64,000 nt of DNA. Origin: Carboxylicivirga sp. (GTDB lineage: Bacteria; Bacteroidota; Bacteroidia; Bacteroidales; Marinilabiliaceae). This document shows positions 1 to 8,609 of the stretch, in pieces. The stretch's first letter is position 1; the number at the start of each line of letters is the position of its first letter. The position numbers were made by a program, and so were the translations under genes. The stretch lies in the NCBI GenBank assembly GCA_025210475.1, contig JAOARW010000037.1, forward strand, positions 21,866-85,865. Reading direction: 5' to 3'. The notes under the pieces are model-generated. The model was not told the DNA's origin, ran no database searches, and saw nothing but the letters and a program-made list of their open reading frames with translations.

Positions 1-1
1 A

Positions 2-850
2 AACATTACCCCGGATGTACCGGTTGTATTGCCTTTAATGATTGACGGAGAGCTTCATCAATTGCGTTTTAACTCCACTATTATTCAAAGCCAGGAGAAG
101 AAGATCAAGCTGGTTTCCATCGAGAATATTAAAAATGAATTGAATCAAAAGGAGTTGGATACCTGGGTTAAACTAATTCGGGTATTAACCCATGAAATTA
201 TGAATGCGGTTACACCGATATCTTCTCTAAGTGCCTCACTTTCTGAGCGATTTAAAATAAAATCGAGAGAGGTTTCGGCTAATGCTTGTTCAGCGGAGTT
301 TCTGGATGAGGCTGTTTCGGTACTCAATGATATCAATGAAACAGGGGAGGGTTTATTGAAATTTGTTGATTCGTACCGGCAATTAACCCGATTGCCCAAG
401 CCCGAATATAAGCAGTTTACATTGGCCCATTTTATAAAGCGGGTTAAGCTGATGGCAGAGCAATATCCGGGTGCTGAAAACATTACATTTACCTCGGAAG
501 TGAAACCCGATAGTTTGACGATTGTTGCAGATCAGGAGTTGTTGACACGTGTTCTTCTTAATATATGCATCAATGCTATTCAGGCCATTGGTGATAATAA
601 ACGATCGGGTTCTATTGCCATAAAAGCGAGTCAAAACAGCCAGGGAAGAGTATTGATTCAAGTGGCAGATAATGGTTGTGGTATTTCTTCAGAATTAGAT
701 GATAAGGTTTTTATACCGTTTTTCACGACTAAAGATGGCGGTTCGGGAATTGGCCTGAGCTTATGCCGTCATATTATGAACCTTCATAAAGGGGATATCT
801 CCTATAGCTCAAGGCTTAATGAAGGAACTGTATTCTATTTAAGTTTTTAA
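2..850 (+). CDS. Sensor histidine kinase, C-terminal part (5' end cut by window)
   Basis: The frame is open from the first bases of the window, so the gene begins upstream and only about 282 residues are visible. The visible part holds the H-box HEIMNAVTPISS with the phospho-accepting His, the N-box NICINAIQAI, the G1 box DNGCGI and a GSGIGLSL G2 box. This is a complete DHp-like plus HATPase_c catalytic core of an NtrY/HAMP-PAS type kinase. The input domains and any membrane segments lie outside the window. Its response regulator is not seen here and may be upstream. The kinase family call is firm; the signal it senses is unknown. Confidence 0.9.
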   Translation, partial: NITPDVPVVLPLMIDGELHQLRFNSTIIQSQEKKIKLVSIENIKNELNQKELDTWVKLIRVLTHEIMNAVTPISSLSASLSERFKIKSREVSANACSAEFLDEAVSVLNDINETGEGLLKFVDSYRQLTRLPKPEYKQFTLAHFIKRVKLMAEQYPGAENITFTSEVKPDSLTIVADQELLTRVLLNICINAIQAIGDNKRSGSIAIKASQNSQGRVLIQVADNGCGISSELDDKVFIPFFTTKDGGSGIGLSLCRHIMNLHKGDISYSSRLNEGTVFYLSF

Positions 851-950
851 TAATCACTTTTCGTTACATCAAAAGTTTTTTTTCGACATCATTATAATCT
901 ATCGTAAGTACTGTAAATAGTGCTTTCCAGGCTTTTGTATTAATTGTTTA

Positions 951-1006
951 AACTTAAAAGAAAGTTGATTTATTTAAAAATAAGTTGACCAACTTAAAAA
1001 TAAGTT
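951..1006. promoter_or_regulatory. Candidate BlaI-type operators (clustered AAGTT/AACTT inverted repeats)
   Basis: Three overlapping inverted repeats built from AACTT/AAGTT stand just before the BlaI gene: AACTT at 951-955 with AAGTT at 962-966; AAGTTG at 982-987 with CAACTT at 990-995; AACTTA at 991-996 with TAAGTT at 1001-1006. BlaI/MecI repressors bind dyads in their own promoter, so autoregulation is the natural reading. The dyads are seen in the sequence; binding is inferred. The half-site differs from the TACA/TGTA of classical bla operators. Confidence 0.55.
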
Positions 1007-1038
1007 GTAAGTTTGAATTGCTGATTAACTAACTTGGT

Positions 1039-1416
1039 ATGACAACGATAACTTTAACAAAAGCAGAAGAGAAAATAATGAAGCTTCTATGGGAGCTGGA
1101 AAAAGGTTTTATTAAAGATATAATTGAACTGATGCCCGAGCCCAAACCACCTTACAATAGTGTATCGACCATTGTAAGGGTATTGGTTAAAAAGGAGATT
1201 GTTGGTTTTACGAAATATGGTAGCACCTACGAATACTACCCTTTAATTACAAAAGAAGAATATCGAAAAAGTCAAATGGGTAGCCTGGTAAAAGGCTATT
1301 TTAATAACTCCTTTTCGCAAGTGGTTAATTTCTTTTCTGAAAACAAAAACCTCAAAATTGAAGAAGTTAATGAAGCAATAAAAATGCTGGAAGAACTTAA
1401 AAAGAAGAAAAAATGA
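1039..1416 (+). CDS. BlaI/MecI/CopY family transcriptional repressor
   Basis: A 125-residue protein of the usual BlaI length. The N-terminal 75 residues form the winged helix (LTKAEEKIMKLLWELEKGF, then the recognition segment PPYNSVSTIVRVLVKKEIV). The C-terminal half is the dimerisation region, with a lysine-rich tail. The stop overlaps the start of the M56 peptidase by four bases (ATGA), so the two are co-translated. In the family, cleavage by the partner peptidase relieves repression. In Bacteroidota such pairs are common and usually not linked to beta-lactamase; no resistance gene is next to this one. Confidence 0.93.
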   Translation: MTTITLTKAEEKIMKLLWELEKGFIKDIIELMPEPKPPYNSVSTIVRVLVKKEIVGFTKYGSTYEYYPLITKEEYRKSQMGSLVKGYFNNSFSQVVNFFSENKNLKIEEVNEAIKMLEELKKKKK

Positions 1417-3314
1417 GCCGTTTTCTATTATACTTATTCGAAAGTGGTTTATGTTTAAGCCTCTTTTATATGGGTTACATCGTCTTTTTTCGAAAAGAAA
1501 CCTATTTTACTTTTAACCGGATTTACCTCCTGGCATCGTTAATATTGGCACTGGTATTGCCATTAACATCCATTGATATATCAGGTAGTTCGGCAGAGTA
1601 TATTAATCAAACTGCTCAAAAAATAAGTAGTTTTCGAAATTATTACGAAGATTTAATATTGATGACCGAGCCGGACTTTAAGGTTTCGGATGAGCTTAAC
1701 ACAGCAGTGCCCGTGCAGACAAATATGGGTACTGAAACACAGGTAAAGCAAAGTTTTTCTTCCATTAGTTGGTCAGCATTATTCTTTTTTATCTATTTAA
1801 GTGGCGTACTCTTTTTCACCATTCGACTTTTGATCCTTTTTTTTAATCTGTTTTCGGTTATTCGCCGCAATCAGGTGCTTAAAAAAGATGCTATGTCAAT
1901 TGTATTAATTGAAGATGAAATACCATCATTTTCATTTTTAAGGTGGATTTTTATTAATCGGAGTGCCCTGAAAGATAAAGAATATGAACAAGTTATTGCC
2001 CATGAAAAAGTTCATGTGCAGCATAAACATACAGTGGATTTACTATTGGCGCATATTATAACCATTTTCCAGTGGTTTAATCCGCTTACATGGCGCATAC
2101 AGAAATCGATTAAAACATGTCATGAATACATTGCCGACAGGCAGGTGATTGACCAGGGACATGAATTATTCGATTATCAGTCTCTATTACTGAGTCAGTT
2201 AGTCAGCATTCGCTCAGTAGAGCTGGTCAATAATTTTAATTTATTGTCAATTAAAAAACGAATAGCCATGATGAATAAAATAAAATCAGGAAGCCGCGCT
2301 AAATTAAAAGCGTTATTGGTGATACCGATGTTAACTTTCGCTTTTTTCTTTTTCTCTAATATGACTGGAAAAACGCTCAGTGTCGAAAAGAACATTGAAA
2401 TTATAGAAAGTCAACAGGCGCCAGAATTGATAGTTCCGTCAAGTACTATTGCAACAGATGATTTGGAGGTGGATGCAACAGATGAATCTTCAATTCCAGA
2501 GATGGAAGAAACGACAGCTGTTGTTGATTTTCTTAAACCAGAGCCTTTTGAATACATCGTTGGACGATATGAGATTAAACTCTTGAACGAAGAAAGTTCA
2601 AAGACTTCGGTAATGGATGATTTACCATCAGTTAACTTGCCAACGGCTAAGTCGGTTAAAACATTTGATTATGACTTTGTTTTGTACAGTATTTTGTATT
2701 CCAAGGATGGTTTTTATATTGATGGCAAAAGAGAAGATCTAAGCAAAGCAAAATTAATCCTTGATAAGAAGCAAAAGAGTCAAACTGAGAGCTTTGAGAA
2801 AAAGGCGATACTTTTGGAGATTGACAAGTCGATGAAAATGAAGGAAGTTGATAATATCAAACACGCCTTACGAGAGAATAATTTACTCAAGATAGCATAT
2901 GTAGCTAAACCTGATGAATCAGCAGGAATAGAAAGTAGTAAAGCGGCACTACTTAATTTGCTACCACCAAAGAATGCTAAAAGGATGGATGCAGATGAAT
3001 TAAAGAAAAAGAACATTAAACTTTTTACCATTAAAAATTCATCCAGAGCAAGTCTTAACGAGTTGGGTAAGCAATTGCGTAAGCATGTGATGGGTAATAA
3101 AAAGTATGTGATTATGTACGAATATAGCAATAATACCAGCTATGAAGATTTCTTGCATACAGTTGATATGGTTTACTCAAACATCTGGAGTATTAGAAAG
3201 GAACATGCTTTTTTTGAAGGTATGAATTACAAAAACCTAACTAAAGATGAAGAGAAAGCGTTAAGAAAAAAATACCCGATCACACTAACAACAAAGAATG
3301 TTGATATGGAGTAG
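1413..3314 (+). CDS. BlaR1/MecR1-like M56 family membrane metallopeptidase
   Basis: A 633-residue membrane protein. Hydrophobic segments lie near residues 5-22, 35-53, 115-145 and about 295-312. The zinc motif HEKVH (His197, Glu198, His201) sits in VIAHEKVHVQHKH, and a downstream CHEYIADR gives Glu238 as likely third ligand. The fourth segment is followed by about 320 periplasmic residues that do not look like the penicillin-binding sensor of BlaR1, so the ligand is unknown. It overlaps the BlaI gene by four bases and is its probable signal-dependent protease. A GCCCG/CGGGC hairpin with a T-rich tail follows. Confidence 0.88.
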   Translation: MSRFLLYLFESGLCLSLFYMGYIVFFRKETYFTFNRIYLLASLILALVLPLTSIDISGSSAEYINQTAQKISSFRNYYEDLILMTEPDFKVSDELNTAVPVQTNMGTETQVKQSFSSISWSALFFFIYLSGVLFFTIRLLILFFNLFSVIRRNQVLKKDAMSIVLIEDEIPSFSFLRWIFINRSALKDKEYEQVIAHEKVHVQHKHTVDLLLAHIITIFQWFNPLTWRIQKSIKTCHEYIADRQVIDQGHELFDYQSLLLSQLVSIRSVELVNNFNLLSIKKRIAMMNKIKSGSRAKLKALLVIPMLTFAFFFFSNMTGKTLSVEKNIEIIESQQAPELIVPSSTIATDDLEVDATDESSIPEMEETTAVVDFLKPEPFEYIVGRYEIKLLNEESSKTSVMDDLPSVNLPTAKSVKTFDYDFVLYSILYSKDGFYIDGKREDLSKAKLILDKKQKSQTESFEKKAILLEIDKSMKMKEVDNIKHALRENNLLKIAYVAKPDESAGIESSKAALLNLLPPKNAKRMDADELKKKNIKLFTIKNSSRASLNELGKQLRKHVMGNKKYVIMYEYSNNTSYEDFLHTVDMVYSNIWSIRKEHAFFEGMNYKNLTKDEEKALRKKYPITLTTKNVDME

Positions 3315-3343
3315 TTAGTGTTTAAATTGAATAATTAATTTAG

Positions 3344-3368
3344 GCCCGGCCATGTGTCGGGCTTATTT
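3344..3368 (+). terminator. Intrinsic terminator after the BlaI-M56 pair
   Basis: Stem GCCCG at 3344-3348 pairs with CGGGC at 3358-3362, followed by TTATTTTA. The stem is short but well placed 30 bases after the M56 stop. Confidence 0.6.
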
Positions 3369-3527
3369 TATTGATTTCTTTCGTTAAGTCCTTTTTTATG
3401 TTACTTTTGGATGACAAGCAGATCGTTCGCTTTTATTTTAAATGATTAGCTGAATCGTCGGCTATTATCTTCACTCAAATATTCAGCAAAAGAACTTAAT
3501 GCAAACATTCAAAACTATATTGTTCAT

Positions 3528-4526
3528 ATGACATCAAAGCAGTTTAATCTCAATTCATCCAATGGCTTACTCGATAAGTTATTGAAGAATTTCAGGTCGG
3601 TCGGGCTAATGCTCTTTGTAGCCATTATGCTGTGGTCGGCATTTTTTACAGTTGATCCCGAAGAAGTTGGGGTGATTGTGCGGTTCGGTAAATATGTCAG
3701 AACCGTTGAGCCTGGCTTAAATTATAAAATTCCTTTGGCCGAAACGGTTTACAAGGTAGCCGTAGAACGTCAGCAAAAAATGGAATTTGGATTCCGAACC
3801 ACCAGTGCTGGTGTTAGATCATCGTACACGCGTAAGGGAGGTGGCGTTGATGAGGCACTGATGCTGACAGGCGATCTTAACCTGGCTGATGTGGAATGGG
3901 TGGTTCAGTACCGCATTGATAAACCATTTAATTACCTGTTTAAAGTACGTAATCCGGAAGTAACTTTGCGTGATATTTCTGAGGCCGCCATGCGACAAAT
4001 CGTTGGCGATCGTACGGTTAATGAAGTGTTAACTGTTGGGCGTTCCGAAATCAGTGCCAAACTATTGGAATTAATGCAACAGATTTGTCAGGAATATTCA
4101 TTGGGTGTTAAAATCGATCAGGTTGTTTTGCAGGATGTAAATCCGCCGGAGCCGGTTAAAGCTGCTTTTAATGCAGTAAATGAGGCACAGCAAGAAAAGG
4201 AAACGTTAATTAATAGAGCCAAGGCTGAATATAATAAGGTTATACCTAAAGCAGCAGGTCAGGCCCAGGAAACCATTCAAATGGCTGAAGGTTATGCCAC
4301 CGAGCGTGTAAACAATGCCAAGGGTGATGTGGCCCGTTTTAATGCTCTGTACAAAGAGTACATTAAGGCGCCTGAAGTAACCCGTCGACGTATTTATTTA
4401 GAGACAATGGAGACGGTGATTCCGCGATTAGGACAAAAAATTGTTACCGACCAGAACGGTAATAATGTTTTACCGCTTTTACAAATGCAACTTTCACAAC
4501 AAAAAACAGCAAGCAATGGACAATAA
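3528..4526 (+). CDS. hflK: HflK-like SPFH/band 7 membrane protein
   Basis: A 332-residue protein with one membrane segment near residues 24-44 (VGLMLFVAIMLWSAFF), then an SPFH/band 7 domain starting at VDPEEVGVIVRFGKYVRTVEPGLNYKIP. Next come a long Ala/Glu/Lys-rich coiled coil (about 215-270) and a C-terminal segment ending in LLQMQLSQQKTASNGQ. HflK and HflC form large membrane complexes around the FtsH protease and control its access to substrates. The ATG at 3528 fits the N-terminus. It overlaps hflC by 11 bases, which fits equimolar synthesis. Confidence 0.93.
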   Translation: MTSKQFNLNSSNGLLDKLLKNFRSVGLMLFVAIMLWSAFFTVDPEEVGVIVRFGKYVRTVEPGLNYKIPLAETVYKVAVERQQKMEFGFRTTSAGVRSSYTRKGGGVDEALMLTGDLNLADVEWVVQYRIDKPFNYLFKVRNPEVTLRDISEAAMRQIVGDRTVNEVLTVGRSEISAKLLELMQQICQEYSLGVKIDQVVLQDVNPPEPVKAAFNAVNEAQQEKETLINRAKAEYNKVIPKAAGQAQETIQMAEGYATERVNNAKGDVARFNALYKEYIKAPEVTRRRIYLETMETVIPRLGQKIVTDQNGNNVLPLLQMQLSQQKTASNGQ

Positions 4527-5460
4527 GAAAACGATTATATTTATCATTCTGGGAATCATCGCCTTGTTCTTATTATCGCAGGGTACTTTTATTGTTGATG
4601 AGACCGAACAGGTGGTTGTCACTCAATTTGGTAAACCGGTGGGCGATGCCATTACAACACCTGGTATGAAGTTTAAAGTGCCTTTTATTCAAACTACACA
4701 TTTTTTCGATAAGCGTTACCTCGAATGGGACGGTGATCCGGAGCAGGTGCCAACTAAAGGAAAAAAGTATGTTTTTGTCGATACTTATGCCCGCTGGCAA
4801 ATTGTTGATCCTTTGCAGTTTTACAAGCGATTAACAAACGAGCGAAGTGCTTATACACGATTGGATGACATTATCGATAGTGAAACACGTAATTATATTG
4901 CCAAGCACAACATTGAAGAAGCTGTTCGTTCAAGTAACCGTACACCGGTATCATCGGGCTTGCCAGGTGAATTAGTTGGTGATAGTTTGATGACGATTTC
5001 GGTTGGAAGGGATAAAATTCAGGAAATGGTTCAGAAAGCATCGGATGCCCGAACCAAGGAACTTGGAATCGCCATTTTGGATTTTAGAATTAAGCGAATC
5101 AACTATATCGAAGAAGTAAGAGCCCAGGTTTATGAGCGAATGAAGAGTGAACGTAATCGTATTGCTGACAAATTTAAGTCAGAAGGACAAGGGGAAGCGT
5201 CACGCATTAACGGAGAAAAGGATCGCGAACTTAAAACCATTGTTTCCGAAGCCTATAAAACTGCCGAGGAAATAAAAGGTAAAGCTGATGCCGAAGCGGC
5301 TGCTATTTATTCAGCAGCCTATGATAAAACACCTCAGGCACGTCAGTTATACAGCTTTATCAAATCGATGGAGGCCTACGAAAAAACCTTTGATGATCAA
5401 ACGCACGTTATCCTTTCTACGCATAGTGAATTCTTTAAATATCTGAAAAGTATCAAGTAA
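4516..5460 (+). CDS. hflC: HflC-like SPFH/band 7 protein, protease modulator
   Basis: The open frame reaches back to 4441, but the ATG at 4516 gives the expected N-terminus: MDNKKTIIF followed by a membrane segment (residues 7-22) and VDETEQVVVTQFGKPVG, the typical HflC start of the SPFH domain. The protein is then 314 residues, normal for HflC. A charged coiled-coil region (KSERNRIADKFKSEGQGEA) and a C-terminal VILSTHSEFFKYLK match the family. It is the partner of the upstream HflK, overlapping it by 11 bases. Confidence 0.93.
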   Translation: MDNKKTIIFIILGIIALFLLSQGTFIVDETEQVVVTQFGKPVGDAITTPGMKFKVPFIQTTHFFDKRYLEWDGDPEQVPTKGKKYVFVDTYARWQIVDPLQFYKRLTNERSAYTRLDDIIDSETRNYIAKHNIEEAVRSSNRTPVSSGLPGELVGDSLMTISVGRDKIQEMVQKASDARTKELGIAILDFRIKRINYIEEVRAQVYERMKSERNRIADKFKSEGQGEASRINGEKDRELKTIVSEAYKTAEEIKGKADAEAAAIYSAAYDKTPQARQLYSFIKSMEAYEKTFDDQTHVILSTHSEFFKYLKSIK

Positions 5461-5535
5461 TGATGTCGTACCTTTTGGGTGGTAATTTTATCTGCAGAAG
5501 TTTAATTGCTAACGACTAAAAAATACTCAACTATT

Positions 5536-5575
5536 GAAAAAGCCTGCTATCAACTATTGTTAGCAGGCTTCGTTT
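5536..5575. terminator. Bidirectional intrinsic terminator between hflC and nhaC
   Basis: A perfect 9-bp stem (AGCCTGCTA at 5541-5549, TAGCAGGCT at 5561-5569) is flanked by an A-run before and a T-rich tail after. It can end both the hflKC message and the convergent antiporter message. Confidence 0.8.
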
Positions 5576-5647
5576 TAACAGTTTTTATATGACATTGATT
5601 ATACGCTACAAATTTCTACTTGATGTTTAGTATCTTACAAATCAAAC

Positions 5648-6947
5648 TTATGTCTTTTGTCTAAAACCTAACGATCCGTTTTTTAGCACTATAGAAATAA
5701 TCACTGTAATTCCCATCAGGTAAGGATAAAACAGGTAGGTCATGATGTCGAAAGGGGAAAGTAATCCGGCCGATAAACCCACAGCAGCCAATATTTGGGC
5801 ACCATAAGGTAAGATACCTTGGATAAAACAAGAGGCAGTGTCCATCAGGCTGGCCGATCGCTTGGCTTCGATTTTAAACTCATCGGCCACATTTTTAACA
5901 ATGGGTCCCGCCATCAGAATGGCAATGGTATTGTTGGCGGTAAATACATTGATAATCCCGGTTAAAGCAGCAATGCTAAATTCGGCTCCCTTTTGGCCTT
6001 TTGTGCGTTTACCGATGTGCTGAATCAGGTAATCAATACCACCGTTGATGCGCACCACTTCCACAATGCCACCAACCAGCATGGAAACAATGACTATTTC
6101 AGCCATATTTTGCATACCTGTGTTTACAGAAGAAAAGAAGCTCCAAAGGTCAAAATCGCCGGTTGACAGACCGATGCCACCGGCTAATAGAATGCCAAGG
6201 CTGAGTACAAGAAATACATTTAGACCCATTATGGCGGTAATTAATACAAGCAAATAAGGCACTAACTTAAGGTAATCCAATAATTGAATGGTCTTTGGCG
6301 TGGTCGATTTAGCTGCAGGCATCAACAAGTAAACTGCCAGGGATATTATTGCCGCAGGCAATACCAGTCGAATGTTGGCTTTAAACTTATCTTTCATTTC
6401 GCAGTTCTGGGTTCGCGTGGCGGCAATGGTGGTATCCGATATCATCGATAAGTTATCACCAAACATAGCGCCTCCAATGGTGGCACCAACAGCTATGGCT
6501 GCATTGATTCCCATGGCATCCGACAAGGCAATTGCAACCGGAGTTAGGGCCACTACCGTGCCCACCGAAGTGCCCACCGATAGGGCGATGAAGCACCCAA
6601 TTATAAAAAGGCCGGCAATCAGAATCTCTTCAGGCAGGTAATGCAGGCCGATGTTTACGGTGGCATCCACGGCACCCATTTCGCGGGCAACATTGGCAAA
6701 TGCCCCAGCCAGAATAAATATCAGACACATAAGCATTATGCCGGAATGGCCCATGCCTTTGGTGTAGGCTTCCAGTTTATGATTGAGTTTCTTTCCCGGT
6801 GCCATAAAAACAGCCACACCGGCAGCCACTATAAAGGAGATGGTAATGGGCATTTTGTAAAAAATCACCACTGACCCAGCCCGGAAGCAGGTAAATAATC
6901 AGAAAGACCGCTATTGGTAGTAGCGCTTTGATCTTTATTTGTTTCAT
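5648..6947 (-). pseudogene. nhaC: NhaC-family Na+/H+ antiporter, frameshifted near its 5' end
   Basis: The uninterrupted frame 5648-6871 encodes 407 residues of a polytopic NhaC-type antiporter (GTSVGTVVALTPVAIAL, GATIGGAMFGDNLSMISDTT). It starts only at a weak GTG inside a conserved region. The missing start lies in another frame: an ATG at 6947 opens MKQIKIKALLPIAVFLIIYL, the first membrane helix. It would join the main frame at GDFYKMP if the A-run at 6859-6864 (T6 on the coding strand) had five bases. With six, the upstream frame stops after about 58 residues. This is either a real inactivating or phase-variable slip or a sequencing error. Family identity is sure; functional state is not. 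Confidence 0.85.
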
Positions 6948-7068
6948 TTGTATGGTTTTTTGTTTTGCGCTGCAATATTATAAAATGCAATCCATACGAT
7001 TGTTTTTTGGTAAAACTTATTGCAGTAGGAGTGTGTTAAACAATGGTAAAAATGTAATTATATATAGT

Positions 7069-7629
7069 ATGAATCATCAACTCAATCCGGATAGCTGGGT
7101 AGATGCCTATGGCGACTATCTTTACCGCTATGCTTTTACACGGGTAAGTAGTTCCGAGATAGCAGAAGATTTAGTTCAGGAAACGTTTCTGGCAGGCATA
7201 AAAGGCTTGGCTTCCTTCGAGGGGAAAAGTAATGAGCGTACCTGGCTAACGGCCATATTAAAACGTAAGATTATTGATTTCTATCGAAAGAAATCAACTT
7301 CGATGGAAATGAAAATCGAAAGCAAGGATGATCGTTTTGGAAAGTATGGTTCGATGGATGATCATTGGATGGAGAACAAGGCACCCAAAGAGTGGCAAAT
7401 TAATGCCGACGAGGATTTAGAGAATTCTGAATTTAAAGCCATACTGCAAGCCTGCATAAAGCACCTACCCGAAAAATGGGCCTCGTGTTTTATTTTAAGA
7501 ACGATGGAAGAAATGAAAGGTGAAGAAGTGTGTAAGGAATTAAATATTACTTCGTCTAATATGTGGGTGATGCTTCATAGAGCCCGTCTTCAGCTCAGAG
7601 ATTGTTTAGAAAATAACTGGTTTAAATAG
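7069..7629 (+). CDS. ECF-type RNA polymerase sigma factor of the hvf locus
   Basis: The frame is open from 6928, but the ATG at 7069 starts MNHQLNPDSWVDAYGDYLYR, a standard ECF beginning, and gives 186 residues. Region 2 is YAFTRVSSSEIAEDLVQETFLAGIKGL with ERTWLTAILKRKIIDFYRKK. Region 4 is LPEKWASCFILRTMEEMKGEEVCKEL ending in MWVMLHRARLQLRDCL. It is followed after 11 bases by a small HXXXCXXC protein that is probably its anti-sigma factor, then by the hvfA-D genes. In Caulobacter, related metallophore genes are controlled by an ECF sigma/anti-sigma pair; control of the genes downstream here is inferred. Confidence 0.9.
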   Translation: MNHQLNPDSWVDAYGDYLYRYAFTRVSSSEIAEDLVQETFLAGIKGLASFEGKSNERTWLTAILKRKIIDFYRKKSTSMEMKIESKDDRFGKYGSMDDHWMENKAPKEWQINADEDLENSEFKAILQACIKHLPEKWASCFILRTMEEMKGEEVCKELNITSSNMWVMLHRARLQLRDCLENNWFK

Positions 7630-7640
7630 AAAGGTTGATA

Positions 7641-7916
7641 ATGGATACAAAAGGAAAAATGATGATTACTTGTAAAGAAGCAACTTTTCTTATTTCAAAA
7701 AAGCAGCAGGATCGATTAAATTTCTTTGAAAAGATGCAGTTGCGGCTGCATCTCATGATGTGTAAGTATTGTCGGCGATTTTCTATTCAGGTTAATTTTA
7801 TGACGAAGGCCATTCAACGCATGAAGAACAAAGTAGAGGAGAGAGGTGTGGAGATTAAGTTGAATGAAGAGCAGAAAAAACGTTTAAGAAGGAAAATAAC
7901 TGAGGCAGAAAAATAA
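7641..7916 (+). CDS. Small ZAS-like anti-sigma factor candidate
   Basis: A 91-residue protein, starting at ATG 7641 eleven bases after the sigma gene. It carries His37-X3-Cys41-X2-Cys44 (HLMMCKYC), the zinc-binding HXXXCXXC signature of ZAS anti-sigma factors, plus an upstream Cys11 in ITCKEATFLISKK, the usual zf-HC2 start. A basic helical region (QRMKNKVEER, EEQKKRLRRK) ends it, and there is no membrane segment, so it should be cytosolic. Position and motif suggest that it holds the neighbouring sigma factor inactive until metal or redox stress alters the zinc site. That signal is inferred. Confidence 0.7.
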   Translation: MDTKGKMMITCKEATFLISKKQQDRLNFFEKMQLRLHLMMCKYCRRFSIQVNFMTKAIQRMKNKVEERGVEIKLNEEQKKRLRRKITEAEK

Positions 7917-7927
7917 ATCAAATTTCT

Positions 7928-7956
7928 TGTAAGGATAAAATAGATAGTTCGTCTAA
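7928..7956 (+). promoter_or_regulatory. Candidate ECF-sigma promoter before hvfA
   Basis: TGTAAGGA at 7928-7935 and CGTCTAA at 7950-7956 stand 14 bases apart, about 50 bases before the hvfA start. CGTC-type -10 elements with an AA-containing -35 are typical of ECF sigma factors. Recognition by the neighbouring sigma factor is a hypothesis from position only; no second copy was found before the sigma gene itself. Confidence 0.35.
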
Positions 7957-8007
7957 GTTGACAAAAAATAAAAGAAATAACTATCTTAATGTATTAAAAA
8001 TATCGTT

Positions 8008-8454
8008 ATGAGAACAAAGAAAGAAAAACGAAGTCGTTTACTAAAAACGGTTGTTATTGGAGGTATGATAGCAGGTGCATCAAGTTTAAGTGCTAATGCA
8101 GGCGATTTACTCAATTACGGTGATTTAGGTTCCGGTTCGGAATTAAGAAGCGATTTGCTGGAGCAGTATGGTTCACCAGTTAGTACAGCCAATTTGCCAA
8201 GCGATTATATCGTAGGTGAAGCCAAATGTGGCGAAGGAAAGTGTGGTGAAGGAAAATGCGGCGAGGGAAAAGAAAAGACGAAAGAGAAAAAAGGGAAAGA
8301 AGCTAAAACAGCCAAAAAAGGAGAGACCAAAACAAGTGAAGCTAAGTGCGGTGAAGGAAAATGTGGCGAGGGGAAATCAAATAAAAAAGAAGCAAAAAAG
8401 AAAGAGACTAAAACAGGCGAAGGAAAATGTGGAGAAGGAAAGTGTGGTAGTTAA
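8008..8454 (+). CDS. hvfA: HvfA-family RiPP metallophore precursor (EGKCG-repeat protein)
   Basis: A 148-residue precursor. Residues 1-31 form a signal peptide (basic start, VVIGGMIAGASSLS core, ANA before Gly32). After a leader-like region to about residue 70, the rest is low-complexity Lys/Glu/Gly with seven cysteines, every one inside EGKCG (five) or EAKCG (two), arranged as clusters of three, two and two separated by Lys-rich spacers. In characterised HvfA of Haemophilus influenzae, the MNIO enzyme HvfB with HvfC turns EGKCG cysteines into copper-binding oxazolone/thioamide pairs. The three genes that follow encode exactly that machinery. Export and copper sequestration are inferred by homology. 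A strong hairpin terminator follows. Confidence 0.9.
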   Translation: MRTKKEKRSRLLKTVVIGGMIAGASSLSANAGDLLNYGDLGSGSELRSDLLEQYGSPVSTANLPSDYIVGEAKCGEGKCGEGKCGEGKEKTKEKKGKEAKTAKKGETKTSEAKCGEGKCGEGKSNKKEAKKKETKTGEGKCGEGKCGS

Positions 8455-8462
8455 CGCCGAAG

Positions 8463-8505
8463 GGTTGAGCTGGAATGCGAGAACCAGCTCAACCTAATTT
8501 TTTAC
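8463..8505 (+). terminator. Strong hairpin with T-run between hvfA and hvfB
   Basis: A perfect 11-bp stem (8463-8473 with 8484-8494) encloses a 10-base loop and is followed by TAATTTTTT. It lies directly after the hvfA stop and 105 bases before hvfB. Partial termination here would yield much more precursor message than enzyme message, as expected for a RiPP substrate. Confidence 0.8.
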
Positions 8506-8609
8506 TCGAAATCAGCTTATTAAGCAGTTTAAAACGCCATCAAACTTCTACTGGTGTTTTTGATCATTAACAATCTAAACTGTTGTACTTTTAACTTAGC
8601 TTTTAGCTT

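Noticed and set aside
1039..3314. Beta-lactam resistance regulators
   Set aside because: The pair is BlaI/M56, but no beta-lactamase gene is adjacent and the peptidase lacks a recognisable penicillin-binding sensor.
8216..8497. Second coding frame across the hvfA repeats
   Set aside because: It is the frame-shifted reading of the EGKCG repeat DNA, rich in Lys/Arg, without a start signal; hvfA in the other frame has signal peptide and conserved motifs.
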